A DNA stretch of 17,882 nucleotides, taken from positions 1 to 17,882 of the forward strand of contig JAURAE010000016.1 of the NCBI GenBank assembly GCA_030829675.1. Direction: 5' to 3'. Every line of letters begins with the position of its first letter. Positions within the stretch are counted from its first letter, which is position 1. Both the position numbers and the translations under genes were made by a program. Of this stretch, positions 8,199 to 14,350 are shown one piece after another. A model generated the notes under the pieces. That model was not told where the DNA came from and did no database searches. It worked only from the letters and a program-made list of their open reading frames with translations. The DNA comes from Schleiferiaceae bacterium (lineage in GTDB: Bacteria; Bacteroidota; Bacteroidia; Flavobacteriales; Schleiferiaceae).

Positions 8199-8240
8199 GG
8201 ATTCCGATGTAAATTGCACCCTCATTAAAAACACATCTTC

Positions 8241-9629
8241 ATGGATTTTGACGTAATAGTTGTGGGCTCAGGCCCGGGTGGATATGTAACTGCGATTCGC
8301 GCCTCACAATTGGGCCTAAAGACTGCGGTGGTTGAGAAAGAAAACCTCGGTGGTGTTTGTTTGAATTGGGGTTGTATTCCAACCAAGGCATTGCTAAAGA
8401 GTGCCCAAGTATTTGAATACGTAAAACACGCAGAAGACTTCGGGATCAATATCAAGGAGTACGACAAGGATTTCGGCGCGGTAGTAAAGCGCTCACGTGA
8501 GGTGGCCAACGGTATGAGTGGCGGTGTCCAATTCTTAATGAAGAAAAACAAAATCACCGTTCTAGACGGCTATGGTACTGTTAAGCCAGGCAAGAAAGTA
8601 GCGGTAGCCGCAGCGGATGGCAAAGAGACCATCTATAGCGCAAATCATATTATCATTGCCACAGGTGCTCGCTCACGCGAATTGCCAAACCTTCCACAGG
8701 ACGGCAAGAAAATCATCGGGTACCGCCAGGCGATGACCTTGGACAAGCAGCCTAAGAAAATGGTGGTCGTAGGTTCGGGTGCCATCGGTATCGAATTTGC
8801 CTACTTCTACAACAGCATGGGCACAGAAGTGACCATCGTAGAATACATGCCGAACATCGTACCGGTAGAAGATGAAGAAGTAAGCAAGCAGCTCGAGCGC
8901 AACTTCAAGAAAGCAGGCGTAAACATAATGACCAATGCTGAGGTAACGGGCGTGGATACTTCTGGTAAAGGATGTACCGTGAGCGTGAAAACCAAAAAAG
9001 GCGAGGAGCAGATCCAATGTGATATCGTGCTTTCAGCCGTTGGTATTACACCAAATATTGAAGGCATCGGTTTGGAAGAAGTGGGCATTGCCACAGATCG
9101 CGGTCGCGTGATGGTCAACGACTACTACCAGACCACCGTTCCTGGCTACTATGCCATCGGTGATATCGTGAAAGGACCAGCGCTCGCACACGTAGCATCT
9201 GCAGAAGGTATTCTTTGTGTAGAAAAGATCGCGGGCATGCACGTAGAGCCTATCGATTACAACAACATCCCTGGATGTACTTACTGTTTCCCTGAAGTAG
9301 CTTCTGTAGGCTACACAGAGAAAGCAGCAAAGGAAGCAGGGTACGAGTTGAAGATCGGTAAGTTCCCATTCTCAGCCTCGGGTAAGGCTTCTGCCTCTGG
9401 ACACAAGGATGGTTTCATCAAGGTGATTTATGATGCCAAATACGGCGAGTTGTTGGGTGCACACATGATCGGTGCAAACGTAACAGAAATGATTGCCGAG
9501 GCAGTGGTGGCTCGTAAACTAGAGACCACGGCTCACGAGATTTTGAAAACAGTTCACCCTCACCCGACCCTCAGCGAGGCCTTTATGGAGGCTACAGCTG
9601 CAGCGTACGACGAGGTGATTCACTTATAA
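8241..9629 (+). CDS. lpdA: Dihydrolipoyl dehydrogenase (E3)
   Basis: A 462-residue flavoprotein that reoxidises dihydrolipoamide with NAD+ in the pyruvate and 2-oxoglutarate dehydrogenase complexes and in glycine cleavage. It has the FAD Rossmann motif GSGPGG at 9-14 and the redox disulfide C40/C45 in GGVCLNWGCIPTK. The NAD-binding motif GSGAIGIE lies near 175, the second FAD motif YAIGD near 310, and the C-terminal base pair H441/E446 in HPHPTLSE. Length matches the family. No E1 or E2 genes are next to it, so it is probably a shared E3. The codon choice looks adapted to high expression compared with lptD. A weak box TAAATTG (8210-8216) lies 24 nt before the ATG. The gene ends in a strong intrinsic terminator, so it is probably transcribed alone or with ridA. 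Confidence 0.97.
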   Translation: MDFDVIVVGSGPGGYVTAIRASQLGLKTAVVEKENLGGVCLNWGCIPTKALLKSAQVFEYVKHAEDFGINIKEYDKDFGAVVKRSREVANGMSGGVQFLMKKNKITVLDGYGTVKPGKKVAVAAADGKETIYSANHIIIATGARSRELPNLPQDGKKIIGYRQAMTLDKQPKKMVVVGSGAIGIEFAYFYNSMGTEVTIVEYMPNIVPVEDEEVSKQLERNFKKAGVNIMTNAEVTGVDTSGKGCTVSVKTKKGEEQIQCDIVLSAVGITPNIEGIGLEEVGIATDRGRVMVNDYYQTTVPGYYAIGDIVKGPALAHVASAEGILCVEKIAGMHVEPIDYNNIPGCTYCFPEVASVGYTEKAAKEAGYELKIGKFPFSASGKASASGHKDGFIKVIYDAKYGELLGAHMIGANVTEMIAEAVVARKLETTAHEILKTVHPHPTLSEAFMEATAAAYDEVIHL

Positions 9630-9653
9630 TATTGAATTAGGATTTTTTCTACG

Positions 9654-9681
9654 GCCGCCCCAACTTTGGGGCGGCTTTTTT
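9654..9681 (+). terminator. Rho-independent terminator after lpdA
   Basis: A perfect 8-bp GC stem, GCCGCCCC (9654-9661) with GGGGCGGC (9668-9675), extended by two A-T pairs, closes a very small loop and is followed by six T. It lies 24 nt after the lpdA stop and just before the ABC gene, which should therefore have its own promoter or depend on read-through. Confidence 0.9.
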
Positions 9682-9692
9682 GTTGCCTCACT

Positions 9693-10592
9693 ATGTCTAT
9701 ACCCGCAATACACATTGAAAATTTGAGCTTTGCCTTCGATACGGCGACCTTCCACTTTGGCGATGCCGAGGTGCGTCCGGGTGAGGTGGTGGTTTTATTG
9801 GGGCCAAGTGGGGCAGGAAAGAGCACCCTCATGCGGTTGTTGCGAGGGGAATTAGACCCTCTGGAGGGAGCTGTTCACGTTGTGGGTGAGCCCGTGAAAA
9901 CGCGCAAGAAAATCCTGGTCTTGGACGAATCCAAAGCCGGATGGGTGCCGCAACTCGATGATCTACAGCCCATGCTAACGGCACGTGAAAACATCGCACA
10001 TCATTTATTGCGTTTGGAGGAAGAGGAGCGTGAGCAGCGCGTGGATGATTTAGTTCGTGCCATGCAACTGCAAGGTCAAGACCAGCTTCCGGTGCGTGCG
10101 TTGAGCGGTGGACAGCGTCAGCGCGTGAGCATCGCAAAGGCCATGGCAAACCAACCGCCTGTACTGCTCATGGACGAGAGTCTAGCGCAGTTAGATTTAC
10201 GCACGAAGACCAGCATTTTAATTGATGTGAAGCAAATGGTGCGTGATGCGCAGATAGCGGCCATCTTGGTCTTACACGATCCGAGCGATGCATTGATGAT
10301 CGCAGACCAGTTGTGGGTGATCAAGGATGGTGCATTGGTACAAAAAGGCAAACCTAAAGATATTGTCAAAGCTCCAGAGAGTCATGCAATTGCGGGCCTC
10401 TTTGACCACATTAATGTGGTAGCGAGCACGGCCGAAATTCCAGGGCCTTGGCGTTTGGACGGGGAAGAGAAGTGGTTGTTTGCCCATGAGCTGCCGGCCT
10501 TAGAGGGAGCGGAGTTGTTGGACAGCTATACCACACCCTCGGGGAGCTTGCGTCGCATTCGTTGGAACGGCTACGAACTGCTCCAAAAGTAA
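9693..10592 (+). CDS. ABC transporter ATP-binding protein (orphan ATPase)
   Basis: A 299-residue ABC ATPase. It carries Walker A GPSGAGKST (37-45), the Q-loop at Q87 (WVPQ), signature LSGGQ (137-141), Walker B VLLMDE with catalytic E162, D-loop SLAQLD (163-168) and H-loop H195 (VLHD), so it should hydrolyse ATP. The layout resembles importers of the spermidine/putrescine, iron or sulfate type, and about 70 extra residues follow the core domain (from about 225), where such proteins have a regulatory domain. There is no permease or binding-protein gene beside it, so substrate and direction are unknown. I chose the ATG at 9693; the upstream TTG at 9666 lies inside the lpdA terminator hairpin. 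It is convergent with rplT. Confidence 0.88.
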   Translation: MSIPAIHIENLSFAFDTATFHFGDAEVRPGEVVVLLGPSGAGKSTLMRLLRGELDPLEGAVHVVGEPVKTRKKILVLDESKAGWVPQLDDLQPMLTARENIAHHLLRLEEEEREQRVDDLVRAMQLQGQDQLPVRALSGGQRQRVSIAKAMANQPPVLLMDESLAQLDLRTKTSILIDVKQMVRDAQIAAILVLHDPSDALMIADQLWVIKDGALVQKGKPKDIVKAPESHAIAGLFDHINVVASTAEIPGPWRLDGEEKWLFAHELPALEGAELLDSYTTPSGSLRRIRWNGYELLQK

Positions 10593-10624
10593 AATGCCCC
10601 GCTCCAAAGGAACGAGGCATTTCT
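10591..10624 (-). terminator. Terminator of the thrS-infC-rpmI-rplT operon, possibly bidirectional
   Basis: An 11-position hairpin (10595-10605 with 10609-10619, loop of 3) directly follows the ABC gene's stop and lies 23 nt past the rplT stop. In the minus-strand RNA all positions can pair, with two G-U wobbles, and a run of four U follows. In the plus-strand RNA those two positions become C-A mismatches, so the structure favours stopping the rplT operon; weaker action on the ABC gene is possible. Confidence 0.7.
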
Positions 10625-10642
10625 TAAGTACTCCAAAAATTA

Positions 10643-10987
10643 TTACTTCACCTTATCAACGATCGCTTTGAACGCCTCAGGGTGGTTCATGGCTAAATCA
10701 GCCAATACCTTACGGTTCAATTCAATGTTTGCCTTCTTGGCTGCTCCCATAAACTGAGAGTAAGACATTCCGTGCAAACGTGCACCTGCGTTGATACGCT
10801 GGATCCACAATGCGCGGAAGGTGCGTTTTTTGTTCTTACGGTCGCGGTAAGCATACGTTAGACCTTTCTCTACCGCATTTTTAGCAACCGTCCAAACGTT
10901 TTTGCGACGACCAAAGTACCCTTTGGCGTGCTTCATCAATTTTTTTCTGCGCTCTCTTGAAGCTACAGCATTTACTGAACGTGGCAT
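10643..10987 (-). CDS. rplT: 50S ribosomal protein L20
   Basis: A 114-residue basic protein, an early-binding 23S rRNA protein needed for large-subunit assembly. It has the family start MPRSVNAVASRERRKK and the conserved KNKKRTFRALWIQRINAGAR and LADLAMNHP segments. The length is close to the usual 115-120. It is the last gene of the thrS-infC-rpmI-rplT operon and ends at a hairpin terminator. An 86-nt untranslated spacer separates it from rpmI, much longer than the other gaps in the operon (27 nt each), and that spacer contains inverted repeats. In E. coli and Bacillus, L20 represses its own operon by binding a leader RNA; a similar control at this spacer is inference. Confidence 0.98.
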   Translation of the reverse strand: MPRSVNAVASRERRKKLMKHAKGYFGRRKNVWTVAKNAVEKGLTYAYRDRKNKKRTFRALWIQRINAGARLHGMSYSQFMGAAKKANIELNRKVLADLAMNHPEAFKAIVDKVK

Positions 10988-11012
10988 AATTGTTTAATTT
11001 TTTGTGAGAGGT

Positions 11013-11071
11013 ACTTCTACTATTACAAGAAGGTTTAGTTACCCAGCACAGGGTTATTAACTAACGCTGGG
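11013..11071 (-). promoter_or_regulatory. Candidate structured leader of rplT (possible L20-binding RNA)
   Basis: In the minus-strand transcript between rpmI and rplT, CCCAGC (11071-11066) can pair with GCTGGG (11047-11042), and TTAGTTA (11064-11058) can pair with TAACTAA (11041-11035). The two stems interleave, giving either a pseudoknot or two competing hairpins. A smaller 5-bp hairpin (11032-11028 with 11018-11014) follows. It sits where L20 feedback control would be useful. Pairing is seen; function is inferred. The zero-length last loop makes a classical coaxial pseudoknot strained, so alternative hairpins are as likely. Confidence 0.35.
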
Positions 11072-11073
11072 AA

Positions 11074-11271
11074 TTACTTCATTCCCAATTGTTTCTTGAT
11101 GTTCGCTTCGTCTGAAACGTCTACCAAGCCAGATTTTGTCAAACGACGTTTCTGGTCTGTTGCTTTCTTCGTCAAAATGTGTGACTTGAAAGCGTGCTTT
11201 CTTTTGATTTTCCCAGAGCCAGTAAGCTTGAAACGCTTTTTAGCACTGGATTTGGTCTTCATTTTTGGCAT
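11074..11271 (-). CDS. rpmI: 50S ribosomal protein L35
   Basis: A 65-residue, lysine- and arginine-rich ribosomal protein of the large subunit. It shows the L35 pattern MPKMKTKSSAKKRFKLTGSG at the start, then KIKRKHAFKSHILTKK and QKRRL. Length is the family norm. It lies 27 nt after infC and 86 nt before rplT in the usual infC-rpmI-rplT order. Nothing is unusual in the protein itself. Confidence 0.98.
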   Translation of the reverse strand: MPKMKTKSSAKKRFKLTGSGKIKRKHAFKSHILTKKATDQKRRLTKSGLVDVSDEANIKKQLGMK

Positions 11272-11298
11272 GATTCAACTGTTATTTATTGGAGTTAC

Positions 11299-11841
11299 TT
11301 ACTTTTTTGGGGCGATGGTAATATTCATTTTCTTACCATCCATGGAAGGCATGTGTTCTACCTTACCGTATTCTTCAAGATCTTGAGCCAACCGAAGAAG
11401 CAAAATTTCACCCTTGTCTTTGAAGACGATAGAACGTCCTCGGAAAAAAACAAAAGCTTTCACCTTCGAGCCGCCTTGTAAAAATTCAATGGCGTGCTTT
11501 TTCTTGAATTCGTAATCGTGATCAGAGGTATTAGGTCCGAAACGAATTTCTTTAATGACAACCTTTACCGCTTTAGAGGCAAGTTCTTTTTGCTTCTTGC
11601 GTTGATCGTACATGAATTTGCTGTAATCAATGATTTTACATACCGGTGGGTCTGCATTTGGCGAAATCTCCACCAAATCTAAATCCATATCATCAGCCAT
11701 TCGCATCGCGTCGCGTGTGTTGAATACGCCAGGCTCTACATTATCACCAACGAGACGAATTTTCGGTACTCGTATCTTATCGTTGATTCTGTGGTTTGCA
11801 GCTAATTTCTCTTTAGGCTGCTTTCTTTTACCTCTTCTCAG
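11299..11841 (-). CDS. infC: Translation initiation factor IF-3, non-ATG start
   Basis: IF-3 binds the 30S subunit, keeps 50S off and checks the start codon. Conserved parts are RINDKIRVPKIRLVGDNVEPG at the N-terminus, DLVEISPNADPPVCKIIDYSK, the KEIRFGPNTSDHDY linker region, and FFRGR in the C-terminal domain. The first in-frame ATG is at 11706, but beginning there would remove the conserved N-terminal block. The frame stays open upstream as far as a TAA at 11856-11854, and no ATG, GTG or TTG is available in between. I chose CTG at 11841 (180 residues, 17 before the RIN motif, as in other IF-3 proteins). ATC at 11787 (162 residues) is the main alternative. Rare start codons are a known device by which IF-3 limits its own synthesis (AUU in E. 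coli). It follows thrS by 27 nt. Confidence 0.9.
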   Translation of the reverse strand: MRRGKRKQPKEKLAANHRINDKIRVPKIRLVGDNVEPGVFNTRDAMRMADDMDLDLVEISPNADPPVCKIIDYSKFMYDQRKKQKELASKAVKVVIKEIRFGPNTSDHDYEFKKKHAIEFLQGGSKVKAFVFFRGRSIVFKDKGEILLLRLAQDLEEYGKVEHMPSMDGKKMNITIAPKK

Positions 11842-11868
11842 TGTAGTTCTTGTTTAATTAAACGTCTA

Positions 11869-13797
11869 TTAATCAATTAGTTGCGATATTTCGTCCGCAA
11901 TTAACTTTACAAATTCTTCTTTGTGCATAGCGCCTAGGTCTCCTTGACCGTGGCGACGAACGCTCAACTGACCGCTCTCTACTTCCTTCTCCCCGACGAT
12001 CAACATGAATGGCGTTTTCGACACTTCGGCATCGCGTATCTTCCTGCCAATCTTTTCGTTACGTTCGTCTACGAGGGCGCGAATATCGGAAATTTCTAGG
12101 AATTGGGCCACTTCTTTGGCGTACTCATTGTATTTGTCGCTCACCGGTAAAATCTTTACCTGCTCTGGGGTTAGCCACAATGGGAAGTTTCCACCGCAGT
12201 GCTCGAGTAGTACGGCAACGAAGCGCTCCATTGATCCGAACGGTGCACGGTGGATCATCACTGGGCGGTGCTCTTGGTTGTCGCTGCCTTTGTATTCTAG
12301 TTCAAAACGCTCCGGCAAGTTGTAATCCACCTGGATGGTACCAAGCTGCCAGCTTCGGCCGAGCGCATCCTTGACCATGAAGTCAAGCTTCGGTCCATAG
12401 AAGGCGGCTTCGCCGTATTCGACCACTGTGTTCAAGCCCTTTTCATCCGCTGCTTCGATAATGGCTGCTTCTGCCTTTACCCAGTTTTCATCAGAGCCGA
12501 TGTATTTCTCCGGCTTCTCTGGATCGCGCAAACTCACCTGAGCGGTGTAGTCTTTGAAGTCCAGTGTTTTAAAGATGTACAGCACCAAGTCGATGACGTT
12601 TTTGAACTCGTCTTTTAATTGGTCCGGCGTACAGAAAATATGTGCATCATCCTGAGTAAAGCCACGAACGCGTGTCAATCCATGCAATTCACCACTTTGC
12701 TCGTAACGGTACACGGTACCGAACTCTGCGAAGCGCACGGGAAGATCCTTATATGATTTTGGCGTTGCCTTGTACAACTCACAGTGGTGCGGACAGTTCA
12801 TCGGCTTGAGCAAGTACTCTTCGCCCTCCTCTGGAGTGCGGATAGGCTGGAAGCTGTCCTTGCCGTATTTTGCGTAGTGACCAGAACAGACATATAGTTC
12901 CTTGTTCCCAATATGCGGCGTGATCACAGGGCTATATCCTGCTTTCTTCTGTGCACGCTTGAGGAAGTTCTCCAAGCGCTCGCGCAGCATGGCGCCTTTC
13001 GGCAACCACAATGGAAGGCCTGGCCCGACGTCGTCATCAAAGGTGAAAAGCTCGAGTTCCTTTCCCAGCTTTCTGTGGTCACGCTTTTTCGCTTCTTCCA
13101 ACAACTCTAGGTAGTCCTTGAGTTCACCGGCTTTCATGAAGCTTACCCCATAGACACGCGTCAATTGCGGATTATTCTCATCACCGCGCCAGTAGGCACC
13201 GGCCACGTTCATGATTTTTACCGCTTTGATGTATCCCGTGTGTGGAATGTGTCCACCGCGACATAAATCAGTGAAGTCGGCGTGGTCACAGAAAGTGATT
13301 GTGCCGTCCTGGAGGTTCTCAATGAGTTCGGTTTTGTACGGGTTGTCCTTGTAGGCTTCCAAGGCTTCCGCTTTGGTTACAGCGCGCAACTTGAATTCGA
13401 ATTTCTGACGGGCAAATTCCAACATTTGCTTTTCAATTTTCTCAAAATCCTTTTCAGAAATCATCTCACCGCCAAAGTCAACGTCGTAGTAGAATCCTTT
13501 CTCGATGGCTGGACCAATGGTCAGCTTTACCTCAGGGTAGAAGTGGAGGATGGCCTGCGCAAGGACGTGCGCTGAACTGTGCCAGAACGCCTTCTTACCG
13601 CCATCATCGTTCCAAGTAAAGAATTGCAACGTACCGTCCGTGGTCAAAGGATCGTTCAATTCGATGGTTTGGCCATCGTAGGTGCCCGATAGAATATTGC
13701 GTGCCAATCCGTGCGAGATGCTCATCGCTACGTCCATAGCCGTCGTCCCTTTGTCGTAGGTTCTTTGGTTGCCGTCTGGAAACGTTACAGTAATCAT
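11869..13797 (-). CDS. thrS: Threonyl-tRNA synthetase
   Basis: A 642-residue class II synthetase that charges tRNA-Thr, the same size as E. coli ThrRS. It has an N-terminal TGS domain (about 1-62). The editing domain carries the HxxxH pair H73/H77 plus C179 and H183, which removes Ser-tRNA-Thr. The catalytic domain has zinc ligands C335, H386 and H515 matching the E. coli Cys-His-His set, and the C-terminal anticodon-binding domain runs from about 535. All key residues are present. The ATG at 13797 is preceded by AAAGGAG with 4 nt spacing, a good Shine-Dalgarno site. It heads the thrS-infC-rpmI-rplT operon. I saw no sign of an operator resembling its own tRNA, nor of a T-box, in the short leader. 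Confidence 0.98.
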   Translation of the reverse strand: MITVTFPDGNQRTYDKGTTAMDVAMSISHGLARNILSGTYDGQTIELNDPLTTDGTLQFFTWNDDGGKKAFWHSSAHVLAQAILHFYPEVKLTIGPAIEKGFYYDVDFGGEMISEKDFEKIEKQMLEFARQKFEFKLRAVTKAEALEAYKDNPYKTELIENLQDGTITFCDHADFTDLCRGGHIPHTGYIKAVKIMNVAGAYWRGDENNPQLTRVYGVSFMKAGELKDYLELLEEAKKRDHRKLGKELELFTFDDDVGPGLPLWLPKGAMLRERLENFLKRAQKKAGYSPVITPHIGNKELYVCSGHYAKYGKDSFQPIRTPEEGEEYLLKPMNCPHHCELYKATPKSYKDLPVRFAEFGTVYRYEQSGELHGLTRVRGFTQDDAHIFCTPDQLKDEFKNVIDLVLYIFKTLDFKDYTAQVSLRDPEKPEKYIGSDENWVKAEAAIIEAADEKGLNTVVEYGEAAFYGPKLDFMVKDALGRSWQLGTIQVDYNLPERFELEYKGSDNQEHRPVMIHRAPFGSMERFVAVLLEHCGGNFPLWLTPEQVKILPVSDKYNEYAKEVAQFLEISDIRALVDERNEKIGRKIRDAEVSKTPFMLIVGEKEVESGQLSVRRHGQGDLGAMHKEEFVKLIADEISQLID

Positions 13798-13801
13798 TTT
13801 T

Positions 13802-13808
13802 CTCCTTT
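13802..13808 (-). promoter_or_regulatory. Shine-Dalgarno site of thrS
   Basis: AAAGGAG is complementary to the 16S rRNA tail and lies 4 nt before the thrS ATG. It stands out because the other starts in this window lack such a site, in line with weak use of Shine-Dalgarno pairing in Bacteroidota. It supports the chosen start. Confidence 0.55.
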
Positions 13809-13831
13809 GTTTTCCTAAGGTTACAGAAGCG

Positions 13832-13839
13832 CAAATTTA
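13832..13839 (-). promoter_or_regulatory. Possible -7 box of the thrS operon
   Basis: On the minus strand TAAATTTG is a full match to the Bacteroidota -7 consensus TAnnTTTG. Transcription would begin near 13825, giving a leader of about 28 nt. I found no TTTG -33 element at the expected distance, so only half of the promoter is supported. Confidence 0.45.
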
Positions 13840-13901
13840 ACTCGGTTATCGGGGATTTAGGCTTTTTTTCCATTCGATTTTCCAACCATCCAAAAGGATA
13901 C

Positions 13902-13909
13902 TATTTTTG
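13902..13909 (+). promoter_or_regulatory. Possible -7 box of the men operon
   Basis: TATTTTTG fully matches TAnnTTTG and ends 6 nt before the menI ATG at 13916. A transcript from it would begin at or next to the start codon, so the mRNA could be leaderless. The -33 half is not evident. Confidence 0.45.
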
Positions 13910-13915
13910 CGTGTA

Positions 13916-14350
13916 ATGAATGCCCCAAAAGACAAGGACATCGTCCTCCAACAATTCAACGCTGCCTGCAAGGGAACGTTGATGGAAACCTTGAACATCA
14001 ACTACGTAGATGCCGATCCAGCCACAGGAAAATTGGTCGCTACAATGCCCGTTGACTCAAGAGTGTATCAGCCCATGAAAATCTTGCACGGTGGGGCTAC
14101 CGTAGCCTTGGCGGAATCTGTCGGATCTGCGGCCTCTCAAATGTTGATTGACCCTACTAAGGAAGCGGCTGTAGGTCTTGAGATTAGTGCGAATCACGTA
14201 AAAAGTGCACGTACTGGAATGCTCATAGCGACCGCTGAATGTCTACATAAAGGCCGTACTTCTCATTTGTTTCAAATTAGAGTTACAAATGAACAAGGCG
14301 AGCTAATTTCCGTTGTAAAGTTGTTGAATTTCATCAAACAGCGACGCTAA
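13916..14350 (+). CDS. menI: 1,4-dihydroxy-2-naphthoyl-CoA thioesterase (hotdog fold, MenI/YdiI-like)
   Basis: A 144-residue single-domain hotdog thioesterase. It follows E. coli MenI (YdiI) closely through the active site: ATMPVDSR, then Q52, LHGGATVALAES with H58 and the catalytic E67, then VGLEISANHVKSAR. These correspond to Q48, H54 and E63 of the E. coli enzyme as I recall it. The reaction removes CoA from DHNA-CoA just before prenylation in menaquinone synthesis. Being first in a men operon supports the role strongly, beyond the generic PaaI label such proteins usually get. I chose the ATG at 13916; a TTG at 13907 would lie inside the probable -7 box. Its TAA overlaps the menF ATG by 1 nt. 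Confidence 0.85.
   Translation: MNAPKDKDIVLQQFNAACKGTLMETLNINYVDADPATGKLVATMPVDSRVYQPMKILHGGATVALAESVGSAASQMLIDPTKEAAVGLEISANHVKSARTGMLIATAECLHKGRTSHLFQIRVTNEQGELISVVKLLNFIKQRR

Noticed and set aside
8199..8240. Promoter of lpdA (TAAATTG) and of ridA (TAAATTG at 7772)
   Set aside because: Each lacks one T of TAnnTTTG and has no -33 partner, so I did not list them as features.
9666..9692. Upstream TTG start for the ABC ATPase
   Set aside because: It lies inside the lpdA terminator hairpin and adds residues with no family likeness; the ATG at 9693 is better.
13798..13915. T-box, tRNA-like operator or riboswitch between thrS and menI
   Set aside because: The gap is only 118 nt with no extended stem set or anti-terminator; only -7-like boxes were found.
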